Assembly: GCA_013205335.1 (NCBI GenBank)
Contig: JABMNB010000249.1
Coordinates: 1-5,150 of the forward strand
Length of the DNA stretch: 5,150 nucleotides
Direction of reading: 5' to 3'
Source: Rhodospirillales bacterium
GTDB taxonomy: Bacteria; Pseudomonadota; Alphaproteobacteria; Reyranellales; Reyranellaceae
The translations under genes and the position numbers were made by a program. The number at the start of each line of letters is the position of its first letter. The first letter of the stretch is position 1. The notes beneath the pieces were generated by a model. The model was not told the origin of the DNA. It ran no database searches and saw only the letters and a program-made list of their open reading frames with translations. Shown in pieces: positions 1 through 5,150 of this stretch.

Positions 1-164
1 GCCACGCCCGCTACGCCGTCTTCCAGATGGCCGAGGTCGCTGTGCCCAGAGAACTGTTCGAGAAAATCCTGCGACTGATCGACGGGCTACGACGACGACC
101 AGCTCCGGCACAGGACGGAACGAGGCGAGTGCGTCATCACCACGGGAGGAGTGCGTCTGAATGA
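1..164 (+). CDS. Transposase C-terminal fragment (probably IS1380-like), cut by the window edge
   Basis: An open frame enters from the left edge (first whole codon at base 3) and ends at TGA 162-164, giving 54 residues. The readable part contains HARYAVFQMAEVAVPRELF followed by a short amphipathic helix and an R/P-rich tail. From memory, this resembles the extreme C-terminus of DDE transposases of the IS1380 type found in alphaproteobacteria (a His-Ala-Arg-Tyr stretch, then FQMAEVAVPR). That assignment is recall, not a search result. The catalytic DDE residues would lie upstream of the window. The tail after the APA residues is basic and His-rich, and may be a read-through extension or the normal end. 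No clear terminal inverted repeat could be recognised in bases 165-321, so the right boundary of the element is not set. It could also be another transposase family or a decayed copy. Confidence 0.55.
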   Translation, partial: HARYAVFQMAEVAVPRELFEKILRLIDGLRRRPAPAQDGTRRVRHHHGRSASE

Positions 165-321
165 CGAGGGAAAGGGCTCAATCGATGGGTCAGGCGTCGT
201 CTTGGACGGTGGACGCGACGGTACCGCGGGGAAAAACTGCGTCGGCCGCCCATGGCTTACTCCCGACCCGACGGAATGCTACCCTTTCCAATGATACCGG
301 CGTCCATCTGGAGAATGTCGG
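165..321. other. Gap between transposase end and first SDR gene
   Basis: This stretch should hold the right end of the mobile element and the leader of the SDR gene pair. A weak sigma-70-like pair can be drawn (TTACTC at 257-262, 17-base spacer, TACCCT at 280-285), but it matches the consensus poorly and is only a suggestion. The one clear signal is the ribosome binding site GGAGA at 310-314, seven bases before the ATG at 322. A minus-strand open frame running through here into the SDR gene is R/D-rich and looks like a shadow. Confidence 0.3.
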
Positions 322-1179
322 ATGAAATCCATCGTCGTCACGGGCGTCTCGACCGGCATCGGCCACGGCACGGCTGACGAGCTGTGCCGACGGGGCTTCA
401 GGGTCTTCGGCAGCGTCCGCACGGAAGAAGACGCGGCACGCCTTCAGCACACGTTCGGCGACAATTTCACGCCGCTGGTGTTCGACGTCACCGATGTCGA
501 CGCCATCGGCCGGGCGGCCGCCACCGTGCAGGACCAGATGGACGAGGACGGTCTGTTCGGCCTGGTCAACAACGCGGGAATCTCCGTTCCCGGTCCGCTC
601 TCGGCGCTGCCGCCCGACACTCTTCGCCGCCATTTCGAGATCAATGTCGTCGGCGTCCTGCATATGGTGCAGGCGTTCCTGCCGCTACTGCGCAAGACGA
701 CGGCAGGACGGCCCGGAAGGATCGTCAACATCAGCTCCGTCAGCGGGCGGATCGCCTATCCCTTCATGGGCGCCTATGCGGCCTCCAAGCATGCACTGGA
801 GGCACTGTCGGACTCGCTGCGGCGCGAGCTGCTGATCTACGGCGTCGACGTGATCGTGATCCAACCCGGTTCCATCGACACGCCGATCTGGGACAAGGCG
901 GCACCTCTGCGGACACGCTTCGAAGGCACCGACTATCATCCGGTCCTCAAACGCATGAACCTGTCCGACGAGCGGCGCACGGCGCTACCGGTGTCGGCCG
1001 TGACGCGTCGGATCGTCGATGCGCTCGTTCTCCCGAGGCCGAAGACACGTTACGTCATTCCCGACCGTCTGTTCCGCTTCTGGCTGCTGCCACGCTGGCT
1101 GCCGGACCGCTGGCTTGACCGGGCGATCGACCGGCTGCTGAAGTTCCAGAAGGTCCGCGATGACATCGAACGGCGCTGA
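322..1179 (+). CDS. Classical SDR-family NAD(P)-dependent oxidoreductase
   Basis: Predicted cytosolic short-chain dehydrogenase/reductase of 285 residues, expected to interconvert an alcohol and a carbonyl using NAD(P)(H). The Rossmann glycine motif TGVSTGIG is at residues 7-14, NNAG at 83-86, the tetrad Asn at 108 (EINVVG), catalytic Ser at about 139 (NISS), the Tyr152-x3-Lys156 pair (YAASK), and PGSIDT at 182-187. All four tetrad residues are therefore present. An Arg just after the second beta strand (SVRTEED) hints at NADP(H) preference, but this is inference. The C-terminal 40 residues are unusually rich in Trp, Arg and Leu (RFWLLPRWLPDRWLDRAIDR), suggesting an amphipathic helix that might touch membrane or a hydrophobic substrate. 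The start is supported by GGAGA seven bases upstream. The gene overlaps the next SDR gene by 20 bases. The closest style is the retinol/17-beta-hydroxysteroid-dehydrogenase-like branch; the true substrate is unknown. Confidence 0.93.
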   Translation: MKSIVVTGVSTGIGHGTADELCRRGFRVFGSVRTEEDAARLQHTFGDNFTPLVFDVTDVDAIGRAAATVQDQMDEDGLFGLVNNAGISVPGPLSALPPDTLRRHFEINVVGVLHMVQAFLPLLRKTTAGRPGRIVNISSVSGRIAYPFMGAYAASKHALEALSDSLRRELLIYGVDVIVIQPGSIDTPIWDKAAPLRTRFEGTDYHPVLKRMNLSDERRTALPVSAVTRRIVDALVLPRPKTRYVIPDRLFRFWLLPRWLPDRWLDRAIDRLLKFQKVRDDIERR

Positions 1180-1948
1180 GACCCGACAGGCGCTGGTCAC
1201 CGGCGCCGCCAGCAGCATCGGCGCGGCTTTCGCGTCCAGGCTGGCGGAGAGAAAGTTCGGGCTCTTGCTCGTCGACAAGCAGCACGACGCGCTGATGGCC
1301 GTGGCGCGGGACATCGAGGCGCGGCACGGCGTGCCCGCCAAGCCGATCCTGGCCGACCTGCAGAATACCGCCGACCAGGATGCGGTGATCGACGTCATCG
1401 AGTCGTCGCCGGGCCTCGACCTGCTGGTCAACAATGCGGGCTTCGGCGATCCACGCCTGTTCGAACAAGTCCCGCCTGAGCAGCACGTCGCGATGCTGCA
1501 AGTCCACGTCATGGCGCCGGTCCGCTTCAGCCGGGCGGCCCTGCCGGCGATGATTGCCCGCCGGAAGGGGGCGATCGTCAACGTCTGTTCGTTGATCCAG
1601 TACATCGAGACCCCGTGCAACGCGATGTACGGCACGACCAAGCTGTTCCTCGACAGATTTTCCCGGCAGCTCAACCTCGAAGCAGGTCCGCTCGGCATCG
1701 AGACCCAGTCGCTGATCCCGGGCTATACGATCAGCAAGTTCGGCGAGACGGACGGCTACAAAGGATCGCGTCGCGCGGCGATTCCCGCCTTTCTCTGGGC
1801 GACCGCCGACTCGGTGGCGGAGGCATCGCTGCGCCAGCTCGGCTCGGGCAGACAGAGGTGCGTGCCCGGCCGCCTCAATCGCGTCGTCGAATTCGGCCTG
1901 CGACGAGGCCTCATTCCGCCGCGCATACTGCGACGCTGGATCGCCTGA
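1160..1948 (+). CDS. Second SDR-family oxidoreductase, translationally coupled
   Basis: Predicted 262-residue SDR of the group often annotated as DltE-like or simply 'SDR family NAD(P)-dependent oxidoreductase'. It has TGAASSIG at residues 14-21, an acidic Asp39 at the end of the second strand (LLLVDK), which usually favours NAD(H), NNAG at 91-94, Ser144 (NVCS), Tyr157-x3-Lys161 (YGTTK), and PGYT at 187-190. The position that normally holds the tetrad Asn is His116 (LQVHVMAP); I recall a VHV version of this motif in related bacterial SDRs, so it may be a subfamily trait. The ATG at 1160 is inside the end of the preceding gene, with AGAAGG at 1148-1153 six bases upstream, which supports this start and suggests translational coupling. 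Pairing of two distinct SDRs in one unit suggests consecutive or alternative redox steps on related substrates (inference). The gene ends 22 bases before the remnant on the opposite strand, leaving no room for an obvious terminator. Confidence 0.92.
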   Translation: MTSNGAETRQALVTGAASSIGAAFASRLAERKFGLLLVDKQHDALMAVARDIEARHGVPAKPILADLQNTADQDAVIDVIESSPGLDLLVNNAGFGDPRLFEQVPPEQHVAMLQVHVMAPVRFSRAALPAMIARRKGAIVNVCSLIQYIETPCNAMYGTTKLFLDRFSRQLNLEAGPLGIETQSLIPGYTISKFGETDGYKGSRRAAIPAFLWATADSVAEASLRQLGSGRQRCVPGRLNRVVEFGLRRGLIPPRILRRWIA

Positions 1949-1970
1949 AGACATGAGTCGGCCGCGGTGG

Positions 1971-2138
1971 TCAGTCCTTCTTCCTGATGTTCCAGAACAC
2001 CAGTACGGGCGCCTCGAGGTTCCCCGAGAGGCTGGTGCGACGTGCGGAGGGGAAATTGTACTGTCCGAGGTGGGCGTGGGTCGGGAACTCCGAGATGCGG
2101 ACCTGGATGGCCTCGGCGAGCGCCTTATGCCCGACCAC
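1971..2138 (-). pseudogene. Unidentified C-terminal gene remnant, 55 codons
   Basis: On the minus strand, a frame from GTG 2138 to TGA 1971-1973 reads as a convincing protein end: balanced composition, a helix-like start (KALAEAIQVRISEF), a Gly/Tyr/Phe turn (HLGQYNFPSARRTS), and a hydrophobic strand near the end (LEAPVLVFWNI) before a KKD tail. By hand count 49 of 55 codons end in G or C, typical of real genes here. The frame is closed just upstream by TAG within the 3' end of the neighbouring small-protein gene, the GTG has no Shine-Dalgarno sequence, and no other start is available. It is therefore best read as the 3' remnant of a gene whose front was lost when the neighbouring small gene arrived. 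It overlaps that gene by 14 bases in the +1 frame. I do not recognise the family. A short functional coupled peptide is the less likely alternative. Confidence 0.5.
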
Positions 2139-2511
2139 GGATCGCCGGCGAGTCTAGCCACTTGAGGGCCCTGTCGGCATCCTTGAACACGCGCATCGGC
2201 CGCCGGGCGGCGGCGAGGATGCCGAGCACGCGCGACAGCAGCATGTACTTGTCGTCCGGCACGACGATGGCCAGCGGGCCGTGCTCGACGTCCGCGTTCT
2301 GCAGATCGCGAATGCGCACGCCGACGGTGAGGATTTCCAGCGCGGTCATCTTCGTTTCGCCGTGAGTGCCGTCGAACAGCTTGCGAAAGACGAGCCCGTT
2401 CGCGCCCACGATCGCATCGAGCATCTGGTTCACTTCGGTGGGTTCGATATTGCCATCGCAGGCCGCCACGAAAAGCTGCAGCCGCGAGTCGATGGTCCAG
2501 TGCAAGGGCAT
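2125..2511 (-). CDS. Small SpoIIAA-like (STAS/SEC14-type) family protein, copy A
   Basis: A 128-residue soluble alpha/beta protein with no signal peptide or membrane segment. The start is set at ATG 2511 because MPLHWTIDSRLQL matches the beginning of the other copies; a longer frame upstream is P/R-rich and looks non-coding. No good ribosome binding site precedes it. Family marks in order: PLHWT near the N-terminus, RKLFDG at 43-48, GVRIR at 64-68, GPLAIVVP at 78-85, LSRVLGILA at 92-100, RRPMRVF at 103-109, and KWL at 117-119. By hand alignment it is about 60% identical to the copy at 4672-5112, and the identity ends sharply after SPAIRG. The layout (strand, helix, RKLFD strand, GPLA strand, terminal helix with KWL) recalls SpoIIAA-like proteins commonly left as hypothetical. 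The DSSG phosphoserine motif of true anti-sigma-factor antagonists is absent. Its function is unknown. It is divergent from the thioesterase gene, with 185 bases between starts. Confidence 0.8.
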   Translation of the reverse strand: MPLHWTIDSRLQLFVAACDGNIEPTEVNQMLDAIVGANGLVFRKLFDGTHGETKMTALEILTVGVRIRDLQNADVEHGPLAIVVPDDKYMLLSRVLGILAAARRPMRVFKDADRALKWLDSPAIRGRA

Positions 2512-2696
2512 GTCGGCAGGTCCGCAACGCACACGAGGGCAGGGATGCCGAGAACGATTAGCGCTCCAAAAGTGACGACGCTGCGGACGCATCGCAAGGA
2601 AAATCAAATGCCGCGATGCATCCGGGCCGGCTCTCCCGGTTGAAGCGGCTCCCGTGCGCCCTGTAGAAGGACCGCCATCAGGCGCGGGAGGTCGGC

Positions 2697-3152
2697 ATGG
2701 CACGGGCGGCAAAGGACGAGCGGCGGGAGCATTACGGATGGTGGCTGCCGGTGGCCAGCCGGTGGTCGGACTGCGACGCCTACGGCCACGTCAACAACGC
2801 CGTCTACTACAACTGGTTCGACACGTCGCTCACCACGCTGGCGATCGAACGTTGCATCCTGCGGGCACCGGGACAGACCTCGATCGGCCTGTGCATCGCC
2901 AGCGGAGCCGAGTTCCTGGCGCCGGTCGGCTTTCCCGAAACGGTCGACGTCGGCATTCGGCTGGGCCGCATCGGCAACAGCTCGCTGCGCTACGAACTCG
3001 CGATCTTCGCCCAGGGCGCGGGAACGGACGGCGAGCCCCCCGCCGCCGTCGGCCACTTCGTCCACGTCTATGTCGACGCCGTGACGCGCAAGAGCGTGGC
3101 CCTGACGGCAGAGCAGAAGGCGGCCGTCGCCGACCTGCTGGCGGCCGGCTAG
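2697..3152 (+). CDS. Hotdog-fold acyl-CoA thioesterase (4HBT family)
   Basis: Predicted 151-residue cytosolic thioesterase of the 4-hydroxybenzoyl-CoA thioesterase/YbgC type, expected to hydrolyse an acyl-CoA (or acyl-ACP) to the free acid. The hallmark motif is at residues 25-34 (DCDAYGHVNN), with Asp27 aligning with the catalytic Asp17 of the Pseudomonas 4-hydroxybenzoyl-CoA thioesterase. It is followed by the long hotdog helix (VYYNWFDTSLTTLAI). A later stretch, AEFLAPVGFPETVDVGIR then RIGNSSLRYEL at about 91-101, is typical of this group and supplies the central beta strands. Length is normal for the family and the protein looks intact. The ATG at 2697 is preceded by GGGAGG at 2686-2691 with a five-base gap, a strong ribosome binding site. 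The gene stands alone on its strand between two minus-strand small-protein genes. Its stop codon lies immediately next to an IS-end-like sequence (GCAGGCTGTTGAAA), so its native terminator region may have been replaced. Substrate chain length cannot be judged. Confidence 0.9.
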   Translation: MARAAKDERREHYGWWLPVASRWSDCDAYGHVNNAVYYNWFDTSLTTLAIERCILRAPGQTSIGLCIASGAEFLAPVGFPETVDVGIRLGRIGNSSLRYELAIFAQGAGTDGEPPAAVGHFVHVYVDAVTRKSVALTAEQKAAVADLLAAG

Positions 3153-3154
3153 CA

Positions 3155-3310
3155 GGCTGTTGAAATAGGGTTTCAGAAGTACCGGCGAGCAACATTGACC
3201 CGTCAACGCTCACCACTACACCTGATTCAGGAGCCGCCGCCCCCGATTCGTCTGATTCGTTTATTTCGTTTGTTTCGTTTATTCGCCAGGACTCCGACTT
3301 TTTCAACGGC
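3155..3310. mobile_element. 156-base inverted-repeat element, IS-end or MITE-like remnant
   Basis: The left end at 3155-3170 reads GGCTGTTGAAATAGGG. The reverse complement of the right end (3310 back to 3293) begins GGCCGTTGAAAAAGTC, so about 12 of the first 16 positions pair. The sequence GGCTGTTGAAAAAGTC and its complement are, from memory, very common at the ends of IS5/IS1182-type insertion sequences. CTAG (3149-3152) precedes the left end, a target seen for some of these families, but no matching CTAG follows the right end, so a target duplication is not shown. The interior is too short for a transposase and carries a 9-base tandem repeat at 3245-3285. It may be a non-autonomous element or a deletion remnant of a larger IS. 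Confidence 0.45.
3245..3285. repeat. 9-base imperfect tandem repeat, about 4.5 copies
   Basis: Successive units are GATTCGTCT, GATTCGTTT, ATTTCGTTT, GTTTCGTTT and a partial ATTCG. The tract is T-rich and stands out from the GC-rich surroundings. One minus-strand frame reads it as Asn/Glu-rich repeats (NETNEINESDES), but no gene is supported there. A similar 9-base period (ATTCATC at 5130-5136 and 5139-5145) occurs near the right edge. Confidence 0.75.
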
Positions 3311-3390
3311 CGCCTGGAGCGCGCGACTCTCCGGCCCGCGCCAGATCGCAGCGACGAGACGCGAGGACGCGCGGCAGCGCCGGGCCCGGA

Positions 3391-3900
3391 TCAGCCCCGA
3401 ACCCGCACGCCACCATGCATCTGATCACCGTGCAGCTGGCCGTCCTCCCGCTTGCCGTCCTCCCGCTTGTCATCGGCAAGCGGGTTGTCGGGATGCAGGT
3501 CGTCGGCAGGCGAGGCAGCGGGCCGCGACGCGCCCGGGGCGGCGTTCCTCAACCACCGACGCGCGGCGTGCAGGCTCCTGAACAGTTCGATCGGTCGCTC
3601 GCCCTGGGTTACGGAGGCGAACGCTTCGGCGAACCCGCGGCGATCGGGATTCACCACGAAGGCGACGGCACCGCGCGACGGCGCCTCCGGCCCGCCGCGA
3701 AACAGGGCGGCGATGCGCTCGACCTGGTCGCGGGTCAGATCCGAGGACGATCCCGTCACATCGATGATCTTGGCGTAGCCCGGCACGTTCGCCGCCACCA
3801 GCGTCGTCGTTTTCTCGGCGATTTCCTCGGGGCTCACGGGACCGCGCGCCACGATCACGACGAGCCTGTCGATCGGTGAAATATCCATTCGTATCGGCAT
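3391..3900 (-). CDS. Divergent SpoIIAA-like small protein with charged C-terminal tail, copy B
   Basis: A 169-residue soluble protein. The start at ATG 3900 is well supported by GGGAGGA a few bases upstream on the minus strand; a longer upstream frame has no comparable signal. The core (residues 1-118) has the same order of elements as the other copies: an N-terminal strand (MDISPIDRLVVIVARG), a helix, YAKIIDVTG at 42-50 in the place of RKLFDG, a helix, GAVAFVVNP at 77-85 in the place of GPLAVVVP, a helix, and ERPIELFRSLHAARRWL at 101-117 in the place of RRPMRVF..KWL. Sequence identity to them is low, so common family membership is inferred from pattern. Residues 119-169 form an extra low-complexity tail rich in Ala/Pro then Asp/Lys/Glu/His, containing a duplicated KREDG produced by a 15-base DNA duplication. 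The tail is probably disordered. It is divergent from the copy at 4168-4542, with 267 bases between starts. Function unknown. Confidence 0.75.
   Translation of the reverse strand: MPIRMDISPIDRLVVIVARGPVSPEEIAEKTTTLVAANVPGYAKIIDVTGSSSDLTRDQVERIAALFRGGPEAPSRGAVAFVVNPDRRGFAEAFASVTQGERPIELFRSLHAARRWLRNAAPGASRPAASPADDLHPDNPLADDKREDGKREDGQLHGDQMHGGVRVRG
3439..3484. repeat. 15-base perfect tandem duplication followed by a hairpin
   Basis: GCCGTCCTCCCGCTT occurs twice back to back at 3439-3453 and 3454-3468. The end of the second copy forms a perfect 8-base inverted repeat, CCCGCTTG (3462-3469) with CAAGCGGG (3477-3484), around a 7-base loop. The whole lies inside the 3' part of the minus-strand small-protein gene and encodes its repeated KREDG tail. 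It lacks a T-run and sits before the stop, so it is not read as a terminator; it looks like a replication-slippage site. Confidence 0.7.
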
Positions 3901-4125
3901 CGTTCCTCCCACGCTGGTACCGCGCGCTCTGCAGGTTTCGAGGACTCGCCTGCCGCACTCTTTTAATCGTTTCCAGGAACGCTCAGAAGTGCCTCCGGTG
4001 CCGGTCGGCCTGCGCTCCATGGTCCGTCCGGAGCCGAACGAAGCCACCGGCTGGCGCAGCTCTTGCGTGGCGCGCGCCTTCGATGGCCTTCACCCTACAA
4101 GCCGCAGGGCGGTGCATCCCCCCAA

Positions 4126-4168
4126 TGTCCAATAGGCAGCGCGGCTGCCGACACTTATTTTCCGGACA
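4126..4168. promoter_or_regulatory. Nested inverted repeats just upstream of small-protein gene copy C
   Basis: A perfect 6-base inverted repeat, GGCAGC GCG GCTGCC (4135-4149), lies inside a wider pair, TGTCC (4126-4130) and GGACA (4164-4168), the last reaching the A of the start codon at 4168. The short AT-rich stretch TTATTTT sits between them. This could be an operator or a leader hairpin controlling the gene, but no protein or RNA family is recognised and the outer arms are short enough to be chance. The rest of the divergent gap 3901-4125 shows only an AT-rich GATTAAAAG (minus strand, near 3961-3969) that might be a -10 region for the gene starting at 3900. Confidence 0.3.
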
Positions 4169-4542
4169 TGCCCATGCATTGGACGGTGGACTCTCGACTG
4201 AAGCTGGTCACGGTCGTTGTGGAGGGCGATGTCGGCCGGGCCGACGTCGAGGGCTTTCTTGCAATGGCTAGCGGCGCCGACCTCCTCCATTGGCGGAAGC
4301 TGTTCGATGCGCGAACCGCGCGGGCCGGCCTCACGTTGCAGGAAGCGATCGAAGTGGGCGTGCGCATTCGCGCCGCCCACGAGGTTCGAACGGTCGGTCC
4401 CCTGGCTCTCGTGATGCCGTCGACGGAGTCCACAGAATTCGGGCGGCTTCTCGGCTTCCTGGCGGCCGCCCGGCGGCCCATGCGGATATTCCAGCAACTC
4501 GAACCGGCGCGGAAATGGGTCCTGAAGGCTGCGTCCCCGTGA
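4168..4542 (+). CDS. Small SpoIIAA-like (STAS/SEC14-type) family protein, copy C
   Basis: A 124-residue soluble protein starting MPMHWTVDSRLKL at ATG 4168, aligned with copy A; the frame is open further upstream but reads as low-quality R/P-rich sequence. No Shine-Dalgarno sequence precedes ATG 4168. GGAC at 4164-4167 is better spaced for the second ATG at 4174, so either Met may be used. Family marks: RKLFD at 43-47 (followed by ART rather than GT/GS), GVRIR at 64-68, GPLALVMP at 77-84, GRLLGFLAAARRPMRIF at 92-108, and ARKWV at 114-118. It is on the opposite strand to the other copies and clearly more distant from A and D than they are from each other. It converges on copy D with a 129-base gap that holds no strong terminator. 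No membrane segment, signal peptide or catalytic motif is visible. Function unknown. Confidence 0.8.
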   Translation: MPMHWTVDSRLKLVTVVVEGDVGRADVEGFLAMASGADLLHWRKLFDARTARAGLTLQEAIEVGVRIRAAHEVRTVGPLALVMPSTESTEFGRLLGFLAAARRPMRIFQQLEPARKWVLKAASP

Positions 4543-4671
4543 GGAAGCGCGCTCGTCGAACCGATTTCGAAGGCGCCCCGAAGAACGGGCATGAGCAAAA
4601 CCGACGGAGTGCAAGCACGGGTCGCTCGGTGCCCGTGGCGAATGACACCGGTCGGCGTCGCCGTAGCGGTC

Positions 4672-5112
4672 CTATTGCGCAGGCTGCGGCACCTGCGGCC
4701 CCTCGGTGATCATGGACAGGCCGCCGCGGATCGCCGGCGATTCGAGCCACTTGCGGGCTTTGTCCGGCGTGCGGAACACGCGCATCGGCCGCCGGCCTGA
4801 GGCGAGGATACCGAGCACGCGCGACAGCAGCACGTGCTTGTCCTCCGGCACGACGACGGCCAGCGGCCCGAGTGTGCTGCCGGCGTGCAGGGCGCGAATC
4901 CGCACGCCGATGCTCAGTATGTCGAGCGCGCTCAGTTGCGTGTCGCCGAGACTGCCGTCGAACAGCTTGCGATAGCCGAGGGCATTCGAGCCGACCAGCG
5001 CATCGAGCATGCGGTTCGCCTCGGCGAGGTCGATGTCACCTTCGGCGACGACCTCGAAAAGCTCCAGCTGCGAATTTATCGTCCAGTGCAAAGGCAAGGC
5101 CGCCGGCTCCAT
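4672..5112 (-). CDS. Small SpoIIAA-like (STAS/SEC14-type) family protein, copy D
   Basis: A 146-residue soluble protein from ATG 5112, or 141 residues from TTG 5097. The TTG falls exactly where copies A and C have their initiating Met (LPLHWTINSQLEL), and GGAG lies nine bases before it, while ATG 5112 has no visible ribosome binding site; the start is therefore uncertain. The frame also stays open to the window edge 38 bases further on. Family marks from the ATG: RKLFDG at 48-53, GVRIR at 69-73, GPLAVVVP at 82-89, LSRVLGILASGRRPMRVF at 96-113, KARKWLESPAIRG at 118-130. About 60% identical to copy A by hand alignment, with one single-residue gap, and in the same orientation. It has its own 16-residue Gln/Pro-containing tail after SPAIRG where copy A ends at once. 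Function unknown; the fold assignment rests on pattern recall. Confidence 0.82.
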   Translation of the reverse strand: MEPAALPLHWTINSQLELFEVVAEGDIDLAEANRMLDALVGSNALGYRKLFDGSLGDTQLSALDILSIGVRIRALHAGSTLGPLAVVVPEDKHVLLSRVLGILASGRRPMRVFRTPDKARKWLESPAIRGGLSMITEGPQVPQPAQ

Positions 5113-5150
5113 ACGGCATATCGAACGGGATTCATCGTATTCATCAAGGC

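Noticed and set aside
1953..2165. A 70-codon plus-strand frame starting just after the second SDR stop, apparently a third operon gene.
   Set aside because: Its third codon positions are only moderately GC, unlike local genes, while the codon-aligned minus-strand frame has about 89% G/C there; no homology is apparent.
1055..2527. A 490-codon open frame on the minus strand.
   Set aside because: It lies across both SDR genes and copy A, is extremely Arg-rich with no recognisable domain, and is the expected antisense shadow in GC-rich DNA.
2640..2669. TTGAAG (2640-2645) and TAGAAG (2664-2669), 18 bases apart, as a promoter for the thioesterase gene.
   Set aside because: Partial matches to the consensus only; not distinguishable from chance without transcript data.
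3245..3285. Short direct repeats as a possible CRISPR array.
   Set aside because: Units are 9 bases, contiguous and imperfect, with no spacers.
2830..3306. Minus-strand frame beginning MKKSESW that reads through the 9-base repeat and into the thioesterase gene.
   Set aside because: It uses the IS-like end as its start, becomes Arg/Pro-rich, and is antisense to a clear thioesterase gene.
117..3985. Search for EcfG-type general stress promoters (GGAAC with CGTT 16-17 bases on) that might link the small genes to stress control.
   Set aside because: GGAAC occurrences were seen, but none had a correctly spaced CGTT before a gene.
4616..4637. CACGGG/CCCGTG inverted repeat between the convergent genes as a bidirectional terminator.
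   Set aside because: Only six pairs with a 10-base loop and no T-run on either side; too weak to call.

Overview
The window is GC-rich (roughly two thirds G+C by eye) with strongly GC-biased third codon positions. Gene style and protein families suggest an alphaproteobacterium, perhaps Rhizobiales or Rhodospirillales; this is inference, as no taxonomic marker gene is present. It looks like an accessory or recombined region: a transposase end at the left edge, a gene remnant, an IS-end-like inverted-repeat element, and a cluster of small paralogues in alternating orientation.

Layout: (1) 1-164, 3' end of a probable transposase gene. (2) 322-1948, two short-chain dehydrogenase/reductase (SDR) genes on the + strand overlapping by 20 bases, almost certainly one transcription unit. 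(3) 1971-2138 on the - strand, a 55-codon coding-like remnant with no recognisable 5' part. (4) 2125-5112, four small proteins of one apparent family (three close, one divergent) at 2125-2511(-), 3391-3900(-), 4168-4542(+) and 4672-5112(-). Placed among them are a hotdog-fold thioesterase gene at 2697-3152(+) and a 156-base inverted-repeat element at 3155-3310 that contains a 9-base tandem repeat.

The SDRs and the thioesterase fit fatty-acyl, lipid or ketone metabolism, but their substrates cannot be read from the sequence. The small proteins resemble the SpoIIAA-like (STAS/SEC14-type) group of alpha/beta proteins often annotated as hypothetical. No kinase, phosphatase, sigma factor or transporter partner lies in the window, so their role stays open. 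The local amplification of this family is the most notable feature. I see no RNA genes, no CRISPR array and no convincing rho-independent terminator.
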